From assembly GCA_913061235.1 (NCBI GenBank), contig CAJXTB010000026.1, positions 21,997-85,996 of the forward strand: DNA of 64,000 nt, in the 5' to 3' direction. The translations under genes and the position numbers were made by a program. Under the pieces are notes generated by a model. That model was given only the letters and a program-made list of their open reading frames with translations. It had not been told where the DNA came from and searched no databases. This document shows, piece by piece, positions 51,811 to 59,720 of this stretch. Each line of letters opens with the position of its first letter. Positions within the stretch are counted from its first letter, which is position 1. Source of the DNA: an uncultured Pseudomonadota bacterium (GTDB lineage: Bacteria; Myxococcota_A; UBA796; GCA-2862545).

Positions 51811-52059
51811 ATGCCAGAACTCACGCTCTACCACATGGGATGGTGCGGATTTTGTATTCGCGTCCGGTCCACAGCAAGCAAACTCAATATCGAATTGACC
51901 CTTGTGGATATTGATGAATCCCCGGGTGCGCGGGACATGCTTCGAAGTCGCCTTGGCCGCTCCACCGTCCCCGTTCTCGGATGGACGGAAGACGGCGAAG
52001 ACAAGCTAATGCCCGAGTCGGCCGACATCATCGCCCATCTAAGGCGCCTAGCGGCCTGA
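51811..52059 (+). CDS. Glutaredoxin-like protein
   Basis: 82 residues; AGAGGAG precedes the ATG. LTLYHMGWCGFCIRVRSTASKL contains the dithiol CGFC (C12, C15), then VPVLG with the cis-Pro and PESADIIAHLRRL. Thioredoxin fold, glutathione-dependent disulfide reduction likely. The PVLGWTEDGEDKLMPES segment matches glutaredoxins that bind glutathione or GST N-terminal-like domains. Confidence 0.9.
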   Translation: MPELTLYHMGWCGFCIRVRSTASKLNIELTLVDIDESPGARDMLRSRLGRSTVPVLGWTEDGEDKLMPESADIIAHLRRLAA

Positions 52060-52065
52060 CGAGCA

Positions 52066-52665
52066 CTAGACCGAGATCAGCTCAACATCAAAGATGAGCG
52101 TGGCGTAGGGCTCGATGGGGCCGCCCGGACGTGGGTTCGGACCGTAGGCGAGGTGCTGCGGTACGAACAGGCGCCACTTGTCGCCTTCTTTCATCAGCTG
52201 TAGGGCCTCGGTCCAGCCCTTGATGACCTGGTTGACACCAAAAGAGGCCGGCTCACCGCGCTCGACGCTCGAGTCAAACACGGTGCCGTCAATGAGCGTT
52301 CCGTGGTAGTGCGTGGTGACCTTGTCGGTCAAACCTGGGCTCTTGCCCGAACCCGACGTGAGCACTTCGTACTGCAGGCCGGACTCCAGAACCGTGACGT
52401 CGTCCCGCTCGCCGTTGGCTGACAAGTAGGCTTCGCCCTGGGTCTTATTCTTGGCGAACATCTTTTCCCGAGCGTCAGCAGTAGCGCCCTGGATGATGCC
52501 GTTGAGCTGGTCGCGCGGAATTGCAAGGGTACTGCCCTTGATGATGTCCGTCAGTCCCTGAACGAAGCTGGCGTGCTCAAACTCGGTCAGGTGCTGGCTG
52601 AGCAGCGAGCTGCCGATGCTGACGCCCAAAGCGTAGCCAAGTCGTTCACTAGGTGTGTTGGTCAT
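52066..52665 (-). CDS. FKBP-type peptidyl-prolyl isomerase
   Basis: 199 residues from MTNTPSERL. A helical dimerisation domain (5-95, as in FkpA/FklB) precedes the FKBP domain (95-199): VLESGLQYEVLTSGSGKSPG, KVTTHYHGTLIDGTVFDSS, FGVNQVIKGWTEALQLMKEGDKWRLFVP, LAYGPNPRPGGPIEPYATLIFDVEL. The active-site Tyr, Phe, Asp and Trp positions are kept. No signal peptide, so cytoplasmic. Confidence 0.95.
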   Translation of the reverse strand: MTNTPSERLGYALGVSIGSSLLSQHLTEFEHASFVQGLTDIIKGSTLAIPRDQLNGIIQGATADAREKMFAKNKTQGEAYLSANGERDDVTVLESGLQYEVLTSGSGKSPGLTDKVTTHYHGTLIDGTVFDSSVERGEPASFGVNQVIKGWTEALQLMKEGDKWRLFVPQHLAYGPNPRPGGPIEPYATLIFDVELISV

Positions 52666-52731
52666 GTGTGCTCCAAATGTGAGGCCGTGGACTAAGTGAG
52701 CCGCCCCCGGCACGCCACAAACGGAACGTGG

Positions 52732-53595
52732 CTACTCGGCGCTAGAGGTCAACGCGCTCAGCTCGTCGTAGCCAGGCATTTCCGACAGGTCCGGCACGAT
52801 GACAATTTCAATCCGGCGGTTCAACGCACGGCCTTCGTCGGTGTCATTCGTAGCCGCTGGCTTGGTGTCGCCGTAGGAAACGCCCGAGACCCGAGTATCC
52901 GACAGGCCATTGTCAATCATCAACTTGGTAACGGCAATGGCACGCGCGGCACCGAGTTCCCAGTTGGACGGGAACTTTTCAGTAGCAATCGGACGGTTGT
53001 CGGTGTGACCGGCGACCTGGAACTGACGCCCGGCCAGCGACGCCAACACGCCTGTGACCTCGACAAGAGCGGCTTGACCGTCTTCCGAGACCGTTGCACG
53101 ACCCGGCGGAAACAGGATGTCCGTGGCCAGCTCAACCACCATGCGGCCATCGATGACGCGAACCCGGAGAGTACCCGCATCAATCATGCTCTGGAAGCGA
53201 CCAACGAGGTCACGAAACTCAGCAAGGGCAGCATCTGCCTTAGCCTTGCGGCGCTCGAGCTCAGCAACGGCCTCACGCATGCGGGCAAGCTCTGCATCGC
53301 GAGCACTGCGGCCCGACACGGCACGGGCCAAGCTGTCGCGGGTGCTCTCAAGCTCTGCGGTCAACGAATCGACCTCTCCTTGAAGTCGTGCCTGTTCGGT
53401 CTGGGCATCGGACGTCAGGCGCATCTGCTCAGCCGCTGATGACGTCTGCAGAGACGCCATCGCCGCTTCCTTTTCGGCAATATTTGCCTGTAGCGCTGCA
53501 ATTTCGTCGGACATCTGCCCGACAATCTGGTCGTGCTTGCCCTTGGGCATACACGCGAGGGTCAGTACTAGACAAAGGGGGATGAGACGGCGCAT
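52732..53595 (-). CDS. OmpA-family lipoprotein with coiled-coil
   Basis: 287 residues; lipobox LTLAC. Residues 20-130 are a charged coiled coil (IAALQANIAEKEAAMASLQT, RMREAVAELERRKAKADAAL). The OmpA/MotB domain (140-270) binds peptidoglycan: ELATDILFPPGRATVSEDGQ, FQVAGHTDNRPIA, NWELGAARAIAVTKLMIDNGL, NRRIEIVIVPD. It should tether the outer membrane to the wall. Divergent from the ATP-grasp operon with 208 bp between. Confidence 0.94.
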   Translation of the reverse strand: MRRLIPLCLVLTLACMPKGKHDQIVGQMSDEIAALQANIAEKEAAMASLQTSSAAEQMRLTSDAQTEQARLQGEVDSLTAELESTRDSLARAVSGRSARDAELARMREAVAELERRKAKADAALAEFRDLVGRFQSMIDAGTLRVRVIDGRMVVELATDILFPPGRATVSEDGQAALVEVTGVLASLAGRQFQVAGHTDNRPIATEKFPSNWELGAARAIAVTKLMIDNGLSDTRVSGVSYGDTKPAATNDTDEGRALNRRIEIVIVPDLSEMPGYDELSALTSSAE

Positions 53596-53803
53596 AAAAC
53601 ACTCCTAGAGATGGCCGCCGACTATCCCAGTGGCCTCAATCCGTGCAGCTTGCGGACGTCGATTTCGGACTTTCCAGAACAAGAAACTCCGAAGACCGTC
53701 CAAGGTTCGCTGCTGGTGCCGCAGGTAGTCTCACCAAACTGAACCGTGACCAGAGCACGATGATGCAGGAATGATAAACGGGCGCAAAATGCATGGAGGG
53801 CGC
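53596..53803. other. Divergent intergenic region before the ATP-grasp/AstE operon
   Basis: 208 bp; GGAGG for the operon is at 53795-53799. Short reading frames on the minus strand here have no coding features. No convincing promoter boxes or dyads longer than 6 bp. Confidence 0.3.
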
Positions 53804-55237
53804 ATGCCCAGTCCTGTGACGCCGGTTCTTCCGGGCGGATTCGAGCCGGAAGCACACTACTACCCACGTGTTCCAAATGCTCAACTTCATCCGTTAGTAC
53901 GGTCGTTTCTTCACCTAGGGAACCAACGCATTGCTACTCGGTACTGCCACCTACACCCCGAGGCAGACCGAGACGCGGTCCACTCCCTGCTCAGTACGCC
54001 ACCCAAGGTCTTTCGCTGGGCCGGTGCAGACCTGTTCCACGTCACAGATGACCGCGGTGTCAGACGCAACGTCGTCGTAGAGACCAACTCGTGTCCGTCC
54101 GGGCAGAAGTCCATGCCACTTCGCGACGACCAAGACGAGAGCGGTGGGTTTCGTGTACTGCTTGAGCGCTCCTTCCTGCCAGCGCTCAAGGCTCGTCGCA
54201 ACCTACCAAGTGGGCGACTGGCAGTCCTGGCCGACAAGAACCCCATGGAAACCATGGGGTACGCCCACACTCTGGCCGACCTGACCGGCGAAGAAGTTCT
54301 TCACGTCACCCTGCATCACGAAGGATGGCAGGACATTGCGCGCTGGGATGACGGCGTTCTCTCAGTGCTCGTAGACGGTGAGTGGACCCAAATCCGTGCT
54401 GCATTCCGCTATGTCACGCAGAAGCCGTGGACCCGGATTCCGCCTTTCACGCGCACATTCATCTACAATCCCGTGATTGCTTGCCTGGCCGGAGGCCGAA
54501 ATAAGCTGCTGGCGGCGAAGGCCTACGACATCTTGAATGCTGAACTACGGGACAAGGGCCTACAGGTACAAACCCCAGAGACAATCTGGGATGTTGACCT
54601 GGTTGAGGTACCCCTCTGGGTCGAGCGCATGGGCGGCGTTGCCGTCGTGAAGAACCCGTACAGCAATGCCGGTCTTGGGGTGTACACCATCACCAACAAG
54701 GCTGAGCTCGACGCCTTCATGAATACCGAGCACAGCTACGACCGCTTTATCGTTCAGGCACTCGTCGGAAACCTACAGTGGACCTCACGTACGCGCGGAC
54801 ACCGGCTGTACCATGTGGGCACTGTCCCAGACCGCCACCAGCGCATCTTTGTGGCCGACTTTCGCTTCATGGTCGGGTCAAGCCCGGATGGATTCTTCCC
54901 AGTGGCGCTCTACGCACGCCGCGCACGTCTGCCACTCGTGGACGAGCTCACGGAAGACTCGGACTCCTGGGGAATGCTGGGGACCAACCTGTCCGTCCAG
55001 TCGGAAGCCGGCTGGTCCACCGAATCCAATCGCCTCATGCTCTTCGACCAACGGGACTTCAACCGGCTGGGTATCGGGCTCGATGACCTCACCGAAGGTT
55101 ACATTCAAACCTGTCTATCCGTTATCGCAATTGACAACATGGCCGCCCGTCTGCGCTCCTCCAAAGGCAAGCTCAAGCGTCGGCTGTTTCGCTCCCTCGT
55201 TCCCGATGACGCCCTAATGGCGGAGATTGCAGAATGA
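53804..55237 (+). CDS. ATP-grasp-like protein, first gene of a three-gene conjugation-type operon
   Basis: 477 residues from the ATG 4 nt after GGAGG; 11 codons more are open upstream. An uncharacterised family with an N-terminal domain containing VVVETNSCPSGQKSMPLRDDQDE and GRLAVLADKNPMETMGYAH, then NKLLAAKAYDILNAELRDKGLQVQTPETIWDV and MGGVAVVKNPYSNAGLGVYTI, the ATP-binding Lys and Gly loop of an ATP-grasp fold. Later conserved-looking blocks: VADFRFMVGSSPDGFFPVALYARRAR, SWGMLGTNLSVQ. Its stop overlaps the next start by 4 bp. Presumed ligase; substrate unknown. Confidence 0.75.
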   Translation: MPSPVTPVLPGGFEPEAHYYPRVPNAQLHPLVRSFLHLGNQRIATRYCHLHPEADRDAVHSLLSTPPKVFRWAGADLFHVTDDRGVRRNVVVETNSCPSGQKSMPLRDDQDESGGFRVLLERSFLPALKARRNLPSGRLAVLADKNPMETMGYAHTLADLTGEEVLHVTLHHEGWQDIARWDDGVLSVLVDGEWTQIRAAFRYVTQKPWTRIPPFTRTFIYNPVIACLAGGRNKLLAAKAYDILNAELRDKGLQVQTPETIWDVDLVEVPLWVERMGGVAVVKNPYSNAGLGVYTITNKAELDAFMNTEHSYDRFIVQALVGNLQWTSRTRGHRLYHVGTVPDRHQRIFVADFRFMVGSSPDGFFPVALYARRARLPLVDELTEDSDSWGMLGTNLSVQSEAGWSTESNRLMLFDQRDFNRLGIGLDDLTEGYIQTCLSVIAIDNMAARLRSSKGKLKRRLFRSLVPDDALMAEIAE

Positions 55238-56217
55238 TTGGTCAACACATTGAGACCCTCGACCTAGACGCACTGCCGGTGGGCCTTCACAGGCTGTGGC
55301 TGTCCATCATTCATGATGGCCTAGGCAGACAGGTCCGCTTGCCCGTCATGGTCGCCAAGGGGCGTCGCGAAGGGCCCATCTGCGGCATCACCTCCGCCGT
55401 TCATGGCAACGAGGTCAACGGCATTCCCGTGATTCACAGCCTGTTGCAGGGCTTGGATACCCAGCGACTTAAGGGGACTGTCGTCGCTCTACCTGTCGTG
55501 AATATCGAAGGATTCATCCTACGCCAGCGCCGTACAGATGACGACGTGGACCTCAACCACAGGTTTCCCGGCAAGATCGACGGCCGAGAGGCAGACATCT
55601 TTGTGTACCGCCTGATGGAGCTTGTCATTCGGAAGCTGGACTTGCTTCTCGACTTGCACACAGCCAGCTTTGGCCGGGTGAACTGCCTGTACATCCGTGC
55701 TGACATGACCGACCCACAGACCGCTCGTATGGCCTACCTGCTACGGCCGCAGATCATCGTGCACAACCCACCGCACGACATGACCCTTCGCGGCGCCGCA
55801 GCAGCGATTGGCATTCCCGCAATCACGCTCGAGATTGGAAATCCAAACCGGTTCCAGCGCGAGTACACCAAGCGAAATGTCACAGGCATCCGAACCGTCA
55901 TGAGTGCTTGGGGAATGCTTCCGAAGCGCACAGTCGCGTTGGGCGAGCCCCCCGTTGTCTGCGCATCCTCTGCGTGGACGTACACGGACCATGGTGGCCT
56001 ATTGCGGGTGTCTCCGGACGTACGAGACCTTGTCAAGCAAGGCGAGACCATCGCCACCGTCTACAACGCCTTCGGAGACGCTGCCCGTAGCTACACAGCG
56101 CCGCACGACGGCATTGTGATTGGACACAGCGTCGACCCGGTCGCGAACACCGGCGCGCGCATTCTGCACCTAGGTGTCGTCAACCAGCTGCCTAGCTTTG
56201 TCCCGCGGGAGGACTGA
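55234..56217 (+). CDS. Succinylglutamate desuccinylase/aspartoacylase-family zinc hydrolase
   Basis: 327 residues, M14-like. Zinc and catalytic motifs: GITSAVHGNEVNGIPVIHSL (His, Glu), VDLNHRFPG, LDLHTASFGRVNCLYIRAD (third ligand His), TLEIGNPNRFQ (catalytic Glu region). A C-terminal beta domain follows (LLRVSPDVRDLVKQGETIATVYN). Such enzymes deacylate N-acyl amino acids. Placed between two ATP-grasp-type genes with 4-bp overlap left and 2-bp gap right, so it is part of one pathway. Confidence 0.88.
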   Translation: MIGQHIETLDLDALPVGLHRLWLSIIHDGLGRQVRLPVMVAKGRREGPICGITSAVHGNEVNGIPVIHSLLQGLDTQRLKGTVVALPVVNIEGFILRQRRTDDDVDLNHRFPGKIDGREADIFVYRLMELVIRKLDLLLDLHTASFGRVNCLYIRADMTDPQTARMAYLLRPQIIVHNPPHDMTLRGAAAAIGIPAITLEIGNPNRFQREYTKRNVTGIRTVMSAWGMLPKRTVALGEPPVVCASSAWTYTDHGGLLRVSPDVRDLVKQGETIATVYNAFGDAARSYTAPHDGIVIGHSVDPVANTGARILHLGVVNQLPSFVPRED

Positions 56218-56219
56218 CC

Positions 56220-57203
56220 ATGCGCCCATGGATTGTCTTGATCAACGGCGTGGACACATTGAGCGCCGGCCAGTCCACCGCCGACATGCTTCAGCGCATA
56301 TCGGCACGCGGACAACGCGTAGGTGTGGTCGGTCTACATGACCTAGAGACCCGCGCTGATGGTTCTTTCGGAGCGTACGCACGCTGGTTGCCAGCAGGCT
56401 TGGAAACGTCCGCCCAGGTCGTTCAAACGGCTCGTAGCGCCGCCTCTGAGTCCTGCGACATGTCCGACGTGGGCCTGGTGATTGTGCGCCTGAATCCCGG
56501 CCGGGGCTCCGAGGCTGAGCACCAGCTCGTTCTCGACCAGCTCGTCCTGATGGCAGCGACAGGCGTACCCGTGGTGAACGAACCGAGCGGCCTCGCGCTC
56601 GGTCGGACCAAGCTGTACCTCTCTCGACTACCCGTAGATGCCCGTCCGCCCACGCTTGTGACGCGGAACGCGGACAGTGGCCGGCAGTTCATTCGAGGCC
56701 TTGGCGGACGGTGTGTGGTCAAGCCAGTCACCGGAACACGCGGACGAGACGTCTTTGTGGTGCGCGATGCAGACGACCCCAACCTCAACCAAATCTTCGA
56801 TGTGATGTTCCGCCAGGGCTTCGCCATGATTCAGGGATTCGTCCCCGAAGCAAGCGCCGGCGACACACGAGTCCTGCTGCTGAACGGTCGCCTCATTGAA
56901 CAGGACGGCGGCATCGCTGCGGTGCGTCGTGTTCCCACCGGGAGCGACTTTCGCAGCAATGTGCATGTGGGCGGCGTACCCAGTCCAGCAGTAGCCACAC
57001 CGGCCCTTCGGGACCTCGTAGAGCGGGTGGGGCCACAGCTACGCAGAGACGGTCTGTTCTTGGTTGGGCTGGACGTCATCGGCAATGTGGTTGTCGAAGC
57101 CAACGTCTTCAGCCCCGGCGGATTTGCCGATGCCTCCAAGTTCGCGGGTACCGACTTTCTCGCACCCGTCGTAGACGCCCTTTTCGCCGCATCACGACCG
57201 TAG
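56220..57203 (+). CDS. Glutathione-synthetase-like ATP-grasp ligase
   Basis: 327 residues. Close to prokaryotic glutathione synthetase (GshB): VVNEPSGLALGRTKLYLSRL, ATP-binding CVVKPVTGTRGRDVFVV, NLNQIFDVMFRQGFAMIQGFVPEASAGDTRVLLLNG, Mg-binding FLVGLDVIGNVVVEANVFSPGG and DFRSNVHVGG. It joins Gly or another amine to a carboxylate such as gamma-glutamylcysteine. No gshA is in the window. As the third gene with an AstE-like and an ATP-grasp-like protein, it may act on a non-glutathione substrate. Confidence 0.87.
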   Translation: MRPWIVLINGVDTLSAGQSTADMLQRISARGQRVGVVGLHDLETRADGSFGAYARWLPAGLETSAQVVQTARSAASESCDMSDVGLVIVRLNPGRGSEAEHQLVLDQLVLMAATGVPVVNEPSGLALGRTKLYLSRLPVDARPPTLVTRNADSGRQFIRGLGGRCVVKPVTGTRGRDVFVVRDADDPNLNQIFDVMFRQGFAMIQGFVPEASAGDTRVLLLNGRLIEQDGGIAAVRRVPTGSDFRSNVHVGGVPSPAVATPALRDLVERVGPQLRRDGLFLVGLDVIGNVVVEANVFSPGGFADASKFAGTDFLAPVVDALFAASRP

Positions 57204-58085
57204 CTGTAGCACCGCTGGCGGCTCCGCCTGAACCACTACATCCAACGTTAACGTAGGGTGCACAAAGCGAATCTCGGCACTATGTAACGAGTAGCCGGGG
57301 TCTCCCGGTACCGCTGTTCCGCCTGGTCTGGGCAGGCCATCAGGTCCATACAGCGGGTCTCCGACGAGGGGGTGCCCAACGCTGGCCAGATGGATTCGAA
57401 TCTGGTGAGGGCGGCCTGTGGCGATCTCAACATCTGCAATAAAGCTTTGCGAATCCTTCTGAATGACGGAGGCGACTGTGTGGGAGCGCCGACCGGTAGG
57501 GCTTGACGCATGAACGGTGCCGAGCGGCGCGTAGGGGACCGGACCAATCGGTGTGGTGATGACCTGTTCGGTCCACGCTGGACAGCCTGACGCCAGAGCC
57601 CGGTAACGCTTGCCGATAGACCGCTGTTGAAACTGCCGCGAGAGTGCGGCGCCTACGACACGGCCTCTAGCGCACAGCACAGCGCCTGATGTCCACCGAC
57701 CGAGACGATGCAGCGGCGCGACGTCTCCGTGCAGCTGGCGGAGCTGGTGAACGAGGGTGTGCTCCAAGAAGCCGCCTCCTGGCATGGTGGGCAAGCCAGC
57801 GGGCTTGTGAACGACCACAACTCCGTCGCAGTCGTACAGAACGGGTGCCGACAGCGGGGCAGACGGCTCCTCCCACGGCTCACGGTGAAACACGAGTACG
57901 TCGCCATGCTTCAACACCCGGTCGGCGCTGGTGGCGGCGTCATTGACAGTGACTCGGCCGGAGCGGATGTGGTCTGCCCACTGTTCGGGCGTGGAGTGAG
58001 TGTATCGGCCGGCCATATAGGCCAGAACAGGGTCACCGACACCACGGACGGACAGGGTCTCGGCGTAGGAATAACCTTTGTTCAT
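57192..58085 (-). CDS. RluA-family pseudouridine synthase-like protein with altered active site
   Basis: 297 residues from MNKGYSYAETL; the end overlaps the end of the ligase gene by 12 bp. S4-like start (HIRSGRVTVNDAATSADRVLKHGDVLVFHREPWEEP) and VVVHKPAGLPTMPGG. The active-site motif, normally HRLDRxTSG, reads PLHRLGRWTSGAVLCA: the catalytic Asp is Gly. The downstream KRYRALASG, ATGRPHQIRIHLASVGHPLVGDPLYG are normal. I half recall a HRLGR-type subfamily, so this may be a divergent but active group or a non-catalytic RNA-binding one. Confidence 0.85.
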   Translation of the reverse strand: MNKGYSYAETLSVRGVGDPVLAYMAGRYTHSTPEQWADHIRSGRVTVNDAATSADRVLKHGDVLVFHREPWEEPSAPLSAPVLYDCDGVVVVHKPAGLPTMPGGGFLEHTLVHQLRQLHGDVAPLHRLGRWTSGAVLCARGRVVGAALSRQFQQRSIGKRYRALASGCPAWTEQVITTPIGPVPYAPLGTVHASSPTGRRSHTVASVIQKDSQSFIADVEIATGRPHQIRIHLASVGHPLVGDPLYGPDGLPRPGGTAVPGDPGYSLHSAEIRFVHPTLTLDVVVQAEPPAVLQLRS

Positions 58086-58181
58086 GCTACTGAATCCCAC
58101 ACAACATCGCCCTTGAGGGTGGGCGCGTAGGAACAGTGCTGACGAACAGTCATGACGCAAGTCGCTGTACGAACCACCCAG

Positions 58182-59591
58182 CTACCACCCGTTCTCTCCA
58201 CTGGAATCACCAAGGTTTTCGGCCGCGAAGCCATACGATGTGGCCAGAATATCCCGGGCTGCAATGAGGTCGAGAGACGCTTGGTCAACATCCGCTGATG
58301 TGAGGACCGGAGCCATTGCAATACGCTCTTGGAGGGCAGCAAAATCCTCGGTAGACACCGCAGAACGGGGGTTGAACTGGAGGGACAAGGAGAATCCTTT
58401 CAGCTCCGCCCAATGCTTCGCGTGAGACGCGGCGCTGTAGTCGTCGCCGTCCATCTTGCCCATGTCTTGCAGAACGTCATTGATGTAGTGCACCACCGTT
58501 GCAGCTATCGCTCGCTCCCACGCATCCACAGCATCGTCCCGATAGGTGCGTAGCTCTGCAAGCTGGTCAGCCGTAAGCTCACCTTCGACCGAATCAATGA
58601 GGGTACGACCGCCAAGGAATGCACGCCAAGCCTGCTCGGTGTAGTCAGTCGCTACGACCGCACCGAGGTCGCGCTTGGCAGCGTTCGATGCGTGCCCGTA
58701 GACCCGCTCCGACGTCAGGTCGATTGCGCCGTCTTCGTTGTCATCGCGCGAGCCAATGTCCGCAATGTCGTCGTCCGACAGGGAGCCATAGGTCCGGGTC
58801 GCGCCAAAGTAGCCGAACCCTTCGTCCCAGGCATGCTCAAGGGCGGTGTAGGGTTGCCCGTCCACAAGGGCGGTGTTGTCGGAGAGAAGGCCCTTTCCAT
58901 CAAGGTCGTCGTCCAAGTAGTCGTCCGCTCCTTGGCTGTAGGCAATCGACCCCAGGAGGAACTTCTGAAGCAGCTGCTGCAGGTCCACTCCGTCTTCGGT
59001 GAGGAAGACCGACGGCATTGGAGTGCCGTCCGACCACTGTGGAATGTCACCACCGGCACGAGCGACGGCCAGCGAGTCCAGCTCCGAGACCCAAGCACGA
59101 ACAAGACTCTCTGGGGTGGTCACACCCGGCTGACTCCACCCAACAAACTCGGTGGTCCAGTCCGCATGCTGGCCAGGCGCATCGTTCCCGGCAATCTTCT
59201 CAACGAGTGAGGAGCCGCTGGCGACGTCTGCGTAAGTCGCTTGAAGCGGTGGGAGGTCCGCCGAGAATGGCACCGGTACGACACCGCCAGTGGACCCATC
59301 AAACTCAAGGTAGAAGTTCATGTCTCGGGTGACGTCGCCCGTCTCCGGAAAGACATCTCCGCGGTCAATGCGCCCGGTGAGGTCCCCTACTTCCTGCGTC
59401 ATGCCCACAATGAGCAGATGACGAAAGACTTGACCCGTGTAGACGACGGACGACCCGCTGCCGTCTCGAGCGTCAAACTCGTAAACAGAGGTCTCCTCTG
59501 ATGAATCGGAGTCGACAGAGGTGTCCGGTTCAGTGTCATCGGTGCCGTCCGTGCAGGCGGCGAGAGCGAGTAAGAACAAGCAGGTACGCAT
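58182..59591 (-). CDS. DUF4856-like lipoprotein under Fur control
   Basis: 469 residues, lipobox LAAC, then a Thr/Asp/Ser linker. The mature protein is helical with YTALEHAWDEGFGYFGATRTYG, VHYINDVLQDM and AKHWAELKGFSLSLQFNPRS, patterns I associate with DUF4856, an imelysin-like family found in iron-acquisition loci. Two Fur-box-like dyads lie just upstream, supporting induction under iron limitation. Together they suggest a periplasmic or surface iron-binding role. No TonB receptor is nearby. Confidence 0.8.
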   Translation of the reverse strand: MRTCLFLLALAACTDGTDDTEPDTSVDSDSSEETSVYEFDARDGSGSSVVYTGQVFRHLLIVGMTQEVGDLTGRIDRGDVFPETGDVTRDMNFYLEFDGSTGGVVPVPFSADLPPLQATYADVASGSSLVEKIAGNDAPGQHADWTTEFVGWSQPGVTTPESLVRAWVSELDSLAVARAGGDIPQWSDGTPMPSVFLTEDGVDLQQLLQKFLLGSIAYSQGADDYLDDDLDGKGLLSDNTALVDGQPYTALEHAWDEGFGYFGATRTYGSLSDDDIADIGSRDDNEDGAIDLTSERVYGHASNAAKRDLGAVVATDYTEQAWRAFLGGRTLIDSVEGELTADQLAELRTYRDDAVDAWERAIAATVVHYINDVLQDMGKMDGDDYSAASHAKHWAELKGFSLSLQFNPRSAVSTEDFAALQERIAMAPVLTSADVDQASLDLIAARDILATSYGFAAENLGDSSGENGW

Positions 59592-59618
59592 GAGGTCTCC
59601 GTAGATGCCGCGGCTCTA

Positions 59619-59680
59619 ACTGAAAATGACTTTCATTTGCAACTAGAAACTCAGACTAAATGAAAATCATTTTCATTTAG
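59619..59680 (-). promoter_or_regulatory. Two Fur boxes upstream of the DUF4856-like gene
   Basis: TGAAAAT-C-ATTTTCA (59661-59675) matches the 7-1-7 Fur consensus except one base per arm and is the core of a perfect 25-bp palindrome (59656-59680). A weaker copy, TGAAAAT-G-ACTTTCA (59621-59635), lies 25 bp nearer the gene. The start codon is 30 bp beyond it. AT-richness here contrasts with the surrounding sequence. Confidence 0.85.
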
Positions 59681-59720
59681 ATCTAGACCAACAGACGGAG
59701 AATTACTTCTCGATCCCCAC

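Noticed and set aside
53622..53890. Two 84-codon minus-strand frames upstream of the ompA-like gene
   Set aside because: They overlap the plus-strand operon start, lack ribosome sites and show no conserved pattern.
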